DNA of 14,039 nucleotides from Symbiodinium natans (taxonomy: Eukaryota; Sar; Dinophyceae; Suessiales; Symbiodiniaceae): the NCBI GenBank assembly GCA_905221605.1, contig CAJNDS010001591.1, positions 188,001-202,039 on the forward strand, given 5' to 3'. The translations under genes and the position numbers were made by a program. Under the pieces are notes generated by a model that was given only the letters and a program-made list of their open reading frames with translations, searched no databases and was not told the DNA's origin. Shown one piece after another: positions 7,850 to 13,849 of this stretch. Each line of letters begins with the position of its first letter. Position 1 is the first letter of the stretch.

Positions 7850-8093
7850 AAGCGCGCGCGGCAACGGCCCAGGGCCCCTAAGTGCCGCGCCTGCCAGCAC
7901 AAACGACGCGTGTGTCGCGCCTGCCAGCGTTTCGCGAGCCCCCGAGCGCGCGTGCGGCAACGGCCCAGGGCCCCTAAGTGCCGCGCCTGCCAGCACAAAC
8001 GACACCTGTGTCGCGCCTGCCAGCGTTTCGCGAGCCCCCGAGCGCGCGCGCGGCAACGGCCCAGGGCCCCTAAGTGCCGCGCCTGCCAGCACT
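7850..8093. repeat. 96-bp GC-rich tandem repeat, about 2.5 copies
   Basis: GGCAACGGCCCAGGGCCCCT occurs at 7860, 7956 and 8052, a period of exactly 96 bp, with few substitutions. Because 96 is a multiple of three, every frame repeats as a 32-residue unit. One plus frame (open from before 7850 to 8131) yields CRACQ pairs in CX2C pairs separated by six residues, with Arg/Pro/Ala spacers. The minus strand is also open in two frames. Openness on both strands is expected from a stop-poor GC-rich unit, so coding is not claimed. Confidence 0.85.
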
Positions 8094-8302
8094 GTGGCAC
8101 TGTGGTGCGTGCATGTGATGATGCTGCGTGACTGCCAGCACAAAGATGTAGCGCGTGCTGTGATGCGTCATATGGTGCGTGCTGTGGTGCGTCATGTGGT
8201 GCATGCTGTGGTGCGGGATGTGGTGTGCGTGTGGTGCATGAGGTGTATGATGTCGTGCGTGATGTTGTTTTGTCTGTGATGTGGTGCGTGATGTGGTGCA
8301 CG
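8094..8302. repeat. TG-rich minisatellite
   Basis: Variants of GTGGTGCGTG, ATGTGGTGCATG and CTGTGGTGCGTCATG recur at roughly 15-18 bp. The plus strand is almost free of consecutive pyrimidines. His/Thr-rich minus-strand frames through it are compositional. Confidence 0.75.
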
Positions 8303-8424
8303 GAGGAAAGAGGAAAGAGGAACGAGGAAAGAGAGAGGAAGAGAAGGAAGAGAAGGAAGAGAAGGAAGAGAAGGAAGAGAAGGAAGAGGGAGGAGGCGGA
8401 AGAGGAGGAGGAAGAGGAAGGAGC
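8303..8424. repeat. Polypurine tract (GAAGGAAGA-type)
   Basis: About 120 bases are almost entirely A and G, with a core of 9-bp GAAGAGAAG units and GGAGGAGGAAG edges. Such mirror-like polypurine tracts can adopt triplex structures and slip in replication. Lys/Arg/Glu-rich (+) and Ser/Leu/Phe-rich (-) frames result from the composition alone. Confidence 0.85.
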
Positions 8425-8448
8425 GCGGGACAGCCCCAAAAGTAAGAA

Positions 8449-8468
8449 CCCCACACAAAGATGTGGGG
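8449..8468. repeat. 7-bp hairpin
   Basis: CCCCACA, a 6-base loop, then TGTGGGG, directly followed by an A run. On the minus strand this reads T-rich sequence, then the stem. It is too short to assign a role. Confidence 0.35.
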
Positions 8469-9213
8469 AAAAAAAGATCCCACCAACTCTTGCGAAACAA
8501 TACGGTCGTCAATAATATATGAAAAAGTTCCTCACGATTCCAAGCCCCCCAGCAATATATTGAAAGCCCACCGTCCAAAGAAAATCAAGAAATGCAATCG
8601 TGAAATCCAAGAAACGAATCAAGAGACCTTAATGCCGGGCATTCTTTGATTTGTGGCTTATGGTTATTTCGTATTTAGGGTTAGGGCCGGTTAGGGTCGT
8701 CCCTGAAAATGTTTCTTGCTGGTGTTGCAGTATCTGGGCAAAGTCTCCGCGACTTTGAAACAACAAATTGACAAAGGTGACGCTCGGCCGGCTGTCCAGA
8801 TGCCAGAGATGCAGGTTGCTATGCAGCTTTAGGGTTTAGGGTTACTGGGCTTTGTGTTTCGGTCAAGTTCGAGAATCGCTACTATAAAAAGTGAGGTGAC
8901 GACGACGCTGTGTGCCGAGGTAGACCTGCATGAGACATCAGTTGCACATCTGCAACGATGAGATTCACATCAAGCATTTGTGTGCCTGCGATGTGTTGCA
9001 TTTCTGTTGTGACAAGATAAGTTGCCAACTTAGCATATGCTCTGGCAAAGCGTGATTCGGCGAAATCTACAACATCACTGCCCAGATCTTCCTAAGGAGT
9101 ACAACCCTAACTAAAACCCTTCTATAGTTCAGGGAGCATACCTAAACTAAGGGATATTGGCAGACCTGGGCATTAATGCCGACTCGAAGTTGACCTTACA
9201 TGCAGACATGAGT
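8469..9213. other. No recognisable gene; short telomere-like words
   Basis: Only short TTTAGGG words (near 8676-8697 and 8828-8845) stand out. CTATAAAAAG at about 8881-8890 resembles a TATA box, but there is no gene downstream to support it. Confidence 0.5.
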
Positions 9214-9336
9214 GGGGCTTAGGGATAAGGGTTTAGGGTTTAGGGATTAGGGTTTAGAGTAGGTTAGGGTTTAGGGATTAGGGTTTAGGGATAAGGGCTT
9301 AGGGTAGTTTAGGGTTTAAGTATTAGGGTTTAGGGA
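9214..9336 (+). repeat. Degenerate telomere-like array, TTTAGGG on the + strand
   Basis: TTTAGGG units alternate with TTAGGGATAAGGG, TTTAGAG and GTATTAGGG variants. The recurring ATAAGGG/ATTAGGG pattern suggests a higher-order unit of about 12-20 bp amplified from decayed telomeric repeats. Confidence 0.85.
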
Positions 9337-9635
9337 TAAGAGCATGCACCTGGACAGATGGGAGTCGTGCTGGCAATCTGCAAGCACACTCAGTTCTTGC
9401 CTGCCTTGGGCAAGCAGAAGCGGATTTCAGCATACCGTCAACCGCTAAACCTGGTTTGAATTCCGAAACCTTCTGGCAGCAATATAATCAGCAAGGTACG
9501 TCCTTTGATGACCCCTCTGATCCCACTCCGTTGTTGTTTTCTGTGGAACTTCTAGAGCTGGAGGGATCTCCACAATTGAATGTGTCTGCCAAAAGCTTCC
9601 TGACACAGTGGAAATACCCTGCAATAGATCACTGA
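9327..9635 (+). CDS. Possible exon fragment, unrecognised protein
   Basis: A plus frame is open for 102 codons, from just after TAG 9324-9326 to TGA 9633-9635, without an early ATG. The last 55 codons read like natural protein (FWQQYNQQG, then FDDPSDPTP, a Leu/Glu-rich segment, then FLTQWKYP). Possible acceptor dinucleotides (CTCAG at about 9392, TTTCAG at about 9429) would make it a terminal exon. No family was recognised, and a minus frame at 9445-9687 overlaps it. Chance is a serious alternative. Confidence 0.22.
   Translation, partial: GLGIRACTWTDGSRAGNLQAHSVLACLGQAEADFSIPSTAKPGLNSETFWQQYNQQGTSFDDPSDPTPLLFSVELLELEGSPQLNVSAKSFLTQWKYPAIDH
9385..9400 (+). repeat. 16-base word shared with 4120-4135
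   Basis: CACACTCAGTTCTTGC is present at both places in the same orientation, with no extended flanking similarity visible. It may be a scrap of a dispersed repeat. Confidence 0.5.
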
Positions 9636-9724
9636 TAGATCCATTGAGTGACGACAGACGACAGCCTCGGGGGGACTTCACCGGCATGGCGCCCCTGAAA
9701 TATGCTCCACTGATAGGGTGCGTT

Positions 9725-9820
9725 TTGGGGTTTAGAGCTTAGGGCTTCTGGCCATTGTCCAAACCCTAAATGCTAAATCCTAAACCCGAAATAAACCCTA
9801 AACCCTAAACCCGAAACCCG
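9725..9820. repeat. Facing telomere-like patches (TTTAGGG then CCCTAAA)
   Basis: GGGTTTAGAGCTTAGGGC is followed, after a short spacer, by AACCCTAAATGCTAAATCC and then CCCTAAA/CCCGAAA units. The order TTTAGGG then CCCTAAA is that expected of a head-to-head telomere fusion, but both sides are short and decayed. Confidence 0.75.
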
Positions 9821-9930
9821 GCCACTGTCAGCTGCGCTGTTTAACAGGGCAGCAAGTGGACCGGCAACAAAACACCAAAGGACGGGACCCATTCCCCCTC
9901 TTCCTCTTCCAAAGCATGTATTTGCCTACC

Positions 9931-9946
9931 AGTTCTTCGTAGGGAA
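9931..9946 (+). repeat. 16-bp inverted repeat, left arm
   Basis: AGTTCTTCGTAGGGAA is the exact reverse complement of 10114-10129. The bases immediately inside and outside do not pair, so the arms are exactly 16 bp. The enclosed 167 bp includes the telomere-like patch at 10032-10112. Confidence 0.85.
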
Positions 9947-10031
9947 CCGGGAACCAGGTATCTGAAGTACCCTGAAGCCCTAAACCTTCGGAACCTCTTT
10001 TGCAATTGCTCTACCAGTTGAGACCCTACCT

Positions 10032-10112
10032 CCCTTAACCCTAAACCCTAAACCGTAAGTACTCAACCCTAAGCCCTCCTAAACCCTCCTAAACCCTAAA
10101 CCCTAAACCCTG
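10032..10112 (-). repeat. Telomere-like patch, CCCTAAA on the + strand
   Basis: CCCTAAA units are mixed with CCGTAAGTACTCAA and a CCCTCCTAAA pair. The patch lies between the arms of the 16-bp inverted repeat. Confidence 0.85.
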
Positions 10113-10113
10113 A

Positions 10114-10129
10114 TTCCCTACGAAGAACT
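10114..10129 (-). repeat. 16-bp inverted repeat, right arm
   Basis: TTCCCTACGAAGAACT, the exact reverse complement of 9931-9946. No flanking target-site duplication was seen. Confidence 0.85.
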
Positions 10130-10207
10130 ACTCAGATTCGCCAGCCAATGCAGACTCAGACTTCGCTCCATGACCGCTCCGGCCTGCGAAGCGACTCGAA
10201 AGGCAAA

Positions 10208-10309
10208 CACTAAACCCTAGACCCTAAACCCTAAACGCGAACCCTAAACCCTAAACCCCAAACCCTAAACCCTAAACCCTAAACCCTAAACTCCAAACCC
10301 TAAACCCTG
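10208..10309 (-). repeat. Telomere-like array, CCCTAAA on the + strand
   Basis: About fourteen heptamers, mostly CCCTAAA, with variants CCCTAGA, CGCGAA, CCCCAAA and CTCCAAA. Confidence 0.9.
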
Positions 10310-10396
10310 AAGCTATGGGATGGGTCCAGGGTAGGATAGCTCTTAGCGTGCTCTGAGCATTGCAGAACCCGCGCCTCGAATGAGTTGGGAGGAAGG

Positions 10397-10431
10397 TCGT
10401 AGCACCCTTTCCTTGCGCAACATGGCTCAAG
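10397..10431 (+). other. Split spliced-leader-like sequence
   Basis: TCGTAGCAC, then about 15 unrelated bases, then CATGGCTCAAG, followed by GCAGGTTAGGG. Both halves match the string at 1199-1222 and the two ends of the dinoflagellate leader. It is a weaker and possibly fortuitous case. Confidence 0.2.
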
Positions 10432-10436
10432 CAGGT

Positions 10437-10486
10437 TAGGGCTTAGCGTTTTGGTTTTAGGGTTTTGGGGTTTAGGGTTTAGGGAG
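10437..10486 (+). repeat. Telomere-like patch, TTTAGGG on the + strand
   Basis: GGGCTTAGCG, TTTTAGGG, TTTTGGGG, TTTAGGG and TTTAGGG units lie immediately downstream, on the minus strand, of the TIR-like exon's end. Confidence 0.85.
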
Positions 10487-10522
10487 ATGAATTGTGTACG
10501 TCTGCTTGGATTTCTCGCATGC

Positions 10523-10951
10523 TCAAGCAAGAAAGCTATAAACATAAAAAAGGAAAACAAACGTCCCAGAATAGAACCAGTCTTCAATCTCATCTGCAAT
10601 GTAGTCTTCTGCTTGGCCGACGCAATCCACAAAGACTGTGGATTTTCGCATTGCCAAGCGTACAAGTACACGAGCAACTCCTTCTTTGTCAAACGGGTGG
10701 TCCTCTCCCCATGGGGGCTCTGGCGGATACGTATCCTCAACCTTCAAGGGGAGGATGTCAATCCTGTTGTCCAAGGCATACTGGAGCTCTGCATGTGAGG
10801 AGTATTGACTCTCCGTCATCTCCGCATAGTCCGTGGTGCACACTGCCAGCATAACGCCGTTCTCGATTTGCAACCTGTGCAGGTAGCCCATGGTCTTCCG
10901 CGCAAAATCCTCTCCAGCGCCTGCTTGGACCATAAGAACCTCCGTTTGCAC
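10523..10951 (-). CDS. TIR-like domain exon
   Basis: This minus-strand frame of 142 codons begins after an AG (AAGCAG, about 10952), in line with an internal or terminal exon rather than a true start; the first in-frame codon is GTG. Visible features: a hydrophobic strand ending AVCTTDY (residues 36-42), YSSHAELQYAL (50-60) resembling the TIR helix with a conserved Glu-Leu, then the strand DILPLKVED with YPPEPP (65-80), and TVFVDC (105-110) before an acidic amphipathic end to about residue 126. I recall the SSHAEL...ILPLKV...YPPEPP pattern from dinoflagellate proteins; this is memory, not a search. TIR domains mediate homotypic signalling contacts and some cleave NAD; no activity can be claimed here. 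The final 13 residues are hydrophobic (FVFLFYVYSF) and may be intron read-through. Confidence 0.6.
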   Translation of the reverse strand: MQTEVLMVQAGAGEDFARKTMGYLHRLQIENGVMLAVCTTDYAEMTESQYSSHAELQYALDNRIDILPLKVEDTYPPEPPWGEDHPFDKEGVARVLVRLAMRKSTVFVDCVGQAEDYIADEIEDWFYSGTFVFLFYVYSFLA

Positions 10952-11017
10952 TGCTTACAACCGTTGTTTCGACACAACCAGAACATAACTATGGCAAGCA
11001 TATCAAACAGTGCTAAT

Positions 11018-11083
11018 CAAAAAAAGAAGAAGAAAAAGAATAGTGAAATTGAATCGAAGAACGAAAAGAAAAAGAAAAACCGT
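11018..11083 (-). promoter_or_regulatory. Long pyrimidine tract upstream of the TIR-like exon
   Basis: On the minus strand this is a T/C-rich run (A/G-rich on plus, AAAAAGAAGAAGAAAAAGAA type) lying 67-132 bases before the proposed AG acceptor at about 10952. A polypyrimidine tract fits an intron 3' region, although it is farther from the AG than usual. It might instead be a simple repeat. Confidence 0.35.
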
Positions 11084-11125
11084 AGCAATAAGAACAGTAA
11101 AGAAACATGAGACTAACAGCACTCA

Positions 11126-11290
11126 TCATAATAGTAATGCTCGGACCCTCCGGGCCTCCAAGTCTCGTTCACGAAGGGTTCGGCACACACGGCGGAACTT
11201 CTCCTCCATCTCCTTGTTTCTGCTGTTAAAGCGGGCTGAAACCATCGCCAAGCGCGCCTGCAACTGGTCCACATGTAGGGAGAAAGGGGC
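11126..11290 (-). CDS. Coiled-coil-like exon, C-terminal
   Basis: A minus-strand frame runs from just after TAG (whose AG could be a splice acceptor, CATTAG at 11291-11296) to TGA at 11126-11128: 54 codons. The translation is a charged amphipathic helix with heptad-like Leu/Met/Val/Phe spacing (VDQLQARLAMV, then EMEEKFRRV, then LRERDLEARRVRALLL). It has no Pro or Gly after the first residue pair. It lies just upstream of the TIR-like exon on the same strand, so the two may belong to one gene, either spliced together before the stop or with the stop ending one isoform. No specific family was recognised. Confidence 0.4.
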   Translation of the reverse strand, partial: APFSLHVDQLQARLAMVSARFNSRNKEMEEKFRRVCRTLRERDLEARRVRALLL

Positions 11291-11837
11291 CTAATGATAC
11301 ACTCTGCATGCCGAAGTGCTGCCGAAGCTGTCACAAATTGCTCATGTTTCTGAGTGCGGCCAGACAACATGTAGAATGTAGATATGAGCTGCGCAGCAGA
11401 ACTCTAGTGACGTTCGCAAACCTTAAGCAAGCCACATCTCCTGACCAAGCTTGTCATTTCAAGCTGTTGCGCAGAGGATGGTCGTGCTCAAGAAGAGTCT
11501 ATGACAGTGCGTGCATCTTCCGCGGCCATGCAATGCCAGCAAGAACTACGTGTGGACACATGTACTCGCGCAGCCAACACATGATTTTTACCAGCTAGCG
11601 GCAGGCATGCGCCCCGAACCTGTACCATTTGTGTCTCCTGATGTATTGTGTTCTTGCTGTCAATTATAGTGTGGGCATGTCTTACGGCGACGATTCTTAA
11701 ACATGCGGGTTTGTTAATACTTGAACAGATATCTTATGCCTCGCTCTTTCTCTTCGGCTCTTGATTTTTAGAAAAGGTCGCTGCCCTGATTTAAGTGAAT
11801 GGACCTTCGCAGGGCATGTTGGCACCCGGGCATTCCC
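11291..11837. other. No recognisable gene
   Basis: Open frames at 11308-11598 (+) and 11113-11370 (-) contain no motif I recognise. If a minus-strand gene continues upstream of the coiled-coil exon, its earlier exons should lie here or beyond, but I could not pick them out. Confidence 0.4.
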
Positions 11838-11906
11838 GTCACTTGTGCCCACGTGATCCGGGTGAGTTGTGCCCACGTCATTTCGGGTCACCTGCGCCCA
11901 CGTCAT
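11838..11906 (+). repeat. 24/25-bp minisatellite, forward copies
   Basis: GTCACTTGTGCCCACGT at 11838, GTGAGTTGTGCCCACGT at 11862 and GTCACCTGCGCCCACGT at 11887: three units with periods of 24 and 25 bp. The reverse complement of the core recurs at 12974-13112. Confidence 0.85.
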
Positions 11907-11947
11907 CGGTCATGCGTCCACATCCTTACCAGCACATCCACAGCACG

Positions 11948-12178
11948 GAGGGGGGTGGGGGCGGTGGGGGGAAAATGGGGGGGGGGGGGGGGGGGGTGGG
12001 GGTGGGGGTGGGGGGGTTGGGGGGGTTGGGGGTGGGGGGGTGGGGGTGGGGGGGGGGGGGGTGGGGCGGGGGGTGGGGGGGAGGGTGTGGGGGGGTGGGG
12101 GGGGAACATTATTGGTCGTTTGGGGGTGGGGGGTGGGGGTGGGTGGGGGGGTGGGGGGGTGGGGGGGGTGTGGGGGGT
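11948..12178 (+). repeat. G/T-rich quadruplex-prone block
   Basis: About 230 bases consist almost entirely of G runs separated by single T or TT, interrupted by GAAAATG, GGCGG and one ordinary insert (AACATTATTGGTCGTTT, 12106-12122). The strand asymmetry is nearly absolute. Gly/Trp/Val-rich plus frames and Pro-rich minus frames (11795-12634) are products of composition. Base calls in such runs are uncertain. Confidence 0.9.
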
Positions 12179-12220
12179 TGAAATCGGTTTCGGGAGCAGA
12201 ACCGTTTCCCGTAGTACGGC

Positions 12221-12520
12221 AACAAAGTTGCTTCTTCGCGTGGTACAGCACGACCACATACGGCACGACTGAGGCTTGACGGGGTGGCGGGTGGCGTGGT
12301 CCAGCAGTATACGCCTGGGCGGGGCTTGGGTTGCGGTACGGAAGGGAGGAGGTGGGGGGCTGATAACAACGTTGCTTCTTCGCGCAGTGTAGCACGACCA
12401 CATCCACGGCGCGGCTGGGCTTGATGGGGCGGAGGTGGGGGGGGGGGGGGTTGATAATAACGTTGTTTCGCGTCTTCCAGCACGACACGGGCTAGGGCTG
12501 ACTCTAAACACTACATTAAG
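12221..12520 (+). repeat. Diverged repeat family with G-rich tails
   Basis: AACAAAGTTGCTTCTTCGCG (12221), AACAACGTTGCTTCTTCGCG (12365) and TAACGTTGTTTCGCG (about 12458) each lead into CAGCACGACCACA-type sequence, a GGCTTGA-GGGG segment and a G-rich tail. Spacings are 144 and about 91 bp; the second interval lacks about 53 bp. A more diverged copy begins at about 12833 (TACGTTGCTTCACGCG), and CATCCACAGCACGG at about 11936 looks like the same unit entering the long G block. Confidence 0.7.
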
Positions 12521-12832
12521 GGGGGGCCTATTTGCCAAGGTCCTGAACCTTAATCCTGCTTTGTTAGAGTCTGGGATCAGTAGGTTCAGGGTTGACGCCT
12601 CAAGGCATACAGTATTCGGCGTCTGAAGTTTCATGAAATTGGTTTTGGGCGTGGGGTTTAGGGTTTAAGGAGCCGATAGTTGGATAGTGTCGGGGAGCCG
12701 CACAAGTTCTCTTTCCCACGCCCTACACCATACACTCAAAACGCTAAACCGTGAGCCCTAAACTCTCGTGGGGTTGGTTTAGGCGGGTGACGGTTCAGGG
12801 GGTGTAGGTTAGGGTGAGCCCATGACAGGAAG
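12521..12832. other. No recognisable gene; telomere-like words
   Basis: TTTAGGG words (12651-12672) are followed by decayed CCCTAAA/CGCTAAACCGTGAGCCC words (about 12720-12765) and GGTTTAGGCGGG (about 12775). Nothing coding was recognised. Confidence 0.5.
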
Positions 12833-12905
12833 AATACGTTGCTTCACGCGATGCATCACAACTAGATCCACTTACACAGGCTGGGCGGGGACAATGGGGA
12901 GGGGT
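12833..12905 (+). repeat. Fourth, diverged copy of the G-tailed repeat
   Basis: TACGTTGCTTCACGCG, then GCATCACAACTAGATCCAC, then GGCTGGGCGGGGACAATGGG. The order of blocks matches the units at 12221 and 12365. Confidence 0.6.
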
Positions 12906-12973
12906 CTGCGGGATGTGGCAGGGCCGCATGACACGTCGTCCTATGGCCCTGCCATGCTTTAAGGCCCAAAGGC

Positions 12974-13112
12974 CGGCACAGGTGACCGGTCGGCGTTTGT
13001 TCGGCAGGTGGCCCAAAGTGTGGCCCTTTTGTGATTTCAGGCACGTACGCGGGCACAAGTGACCCGCGAGGACGCCGGCACAAGTGACCCAGGTGAGGTG
13101 GGCACAAGCGAC
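12974..13112 (-). repeat. 24/25-bp minisatellite, reverse-oriented copies
   Basis: GGGCACAAGTGAC at 13051, CGGCACAAGTGAC at 13076 and GGGCACAAGCGAC at 13100 (periods 25 and 24), with an outlier CGGCACAGGTGAC at 12974. These are reverse complements of the unit core at 11838-11906 and keep the same period. Confidence 0.85.
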
Positions 13113-13518
13113 CGGTCTGCCTTTTGGTACGGCGGGTCAACAGTCTGTAGGGCGGGCCAACCTTCCGGAACCAAAACCCCCACAAGCCCGACCAAATAAT
13201 TCTAACTCTAGTGCTACAATGTGGTCTGTTCGTTCCGTTGAATGGACTTGAACAGCAAGCTTGTCGGTTTTCTGCTGTGTGCGTATTGGAATACACACAC
13301 TGTGCATTTGCTCAACTTCGAAAAGTGCGCATGCTCTCTGATGAACTTGGTGGAAAGATGTCTTATTGAGCCTGATGCGAGCTCTTACATTTCTGGGAAC
13401 TTCGCTCGCAAAGCACGATCATCTTCACCAAGTAGCAAGACAATCTGTCGCCATGTTGATGTGTTGTTCTTGTGGCTTCCTAAGCTAACACCAACTTCTG
13501 ACCCTTTTGGCAGACAGG
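13113..13518. other. No recognisable gene; open frame 13242-13553 (+)
   Basis: A plus frame of 103 codons starts at ATGGACTTGAACAGC (13242) and ends in TGA at 13551-13553. It has Cys-rich and Ser-rich stretches but no recognisable motif. The sequence is less repetitive and less GC-rich than the preceding 1.2 kb, and telomeric words are absent from here to the end. Confidence 0.35.
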
Positions 13519-13596
13519 TTTGGCGCCTTCTCATGCTCAACAAAGTCTCATGACGCCTTTGGTGCCCCTTCAAGCTCGACAAAATGCCTCATGCTT
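13519..13596 (+). repeat. 39-bp tandem duplication
   Basis: TTTGGCGCCTTCTCATGCTC at 13519 and TTTGGTGCCCCTTCAAGCTC at 13558 begin two 39-bp units that also share ACAAA and CTCATG. The period is 13 codons; in the frame starting at TTG 13507 it gives FGAFSCSTKSHDA and FGAPSSSTKCLML. Confidence 0.75.
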
Positions 13597-13618
13597 CGAA
13601 AAAACGACAGCACCATGA

Positions 13619-13849
13619 CGTGCTTTCTCCTTTCTTGGCAGTCTTGTAGCTTGGCAAGAGCTCACATTTATGACCTATTCTTTGTTTATGCAGGCTTTTG
13701 TGGGGGCTATTGTAGGCCTTCAACCTGATCAGACTGCTGGAAAACTCACTCTTCCCAAAGTGTATGCAGGAAAAGTACGGAATACTGATATCAGGGCTCT
13801 GACATGCACAATCTTTTATGTTTCTGAGCAATATCAGCAGAGGCCGTAG
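13619..13849 (+). CDS. Possible exon, unrecognised protein
   Basis: A plus frame is open from after TGA 13616-13618 to TAG 13847-13849 (76 codons), with ATG at 13670. The N-terminal half is hydrophobic (AFSFLGSLVAW, then FMTYSLFMQAFVGAIVGL) and may be membrane-associated; then come PDQTAGKLTLPKVYAGKV and a polar tail. TTTATGCAG at 13686-13694 also resembles a splice acceptor, so the exon could start there. A second plus frame (13507-13728) overlaps it. No family was recognised. Confidence 0.22.
   Translation, partial: RAFSFLGSLVAWQELTFMTYSLFMQAFVGAIVGLQPDQTAGKLTLPKVYAGKVRNTDIRALTCTIFYVSEQYQQRP

Noticed and set aside
7837-8578. Ser/Leu/Phe-rich and His-rich minus-strand frames
   Set aside because: They translate the polypurine and TG-rich minisatellites and have no independent coding evidence.
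8881-8890. TATA-box-like CTATAAAAAG
   Set aside because: There is no gene or transcript evidence downstream, and dinoflagellate promoters are not known to use a canonical TATA box.
9985-10035. tRNA-like D-arm string on the minus strand (CTCAACTGGTAGAGCAATTGC)
   Set aside because: It resembles a tRNA D-arm and box A, but no matching anticodon stem, T-arm or acceptor pairing follows; the next bases (AAAAGAGGTTCCGAAGG) do not fold as a tRNA. At most it is a tRNA-derived scrap.
11795-12634. Gly-rich plus frames and Pro-rich minus frames over the G block, including 243 codons at 11903-12634 (-)
   Set aside because: They are open only because G/T runs lack stop codons in these frames; several frames on both strands are open at once.
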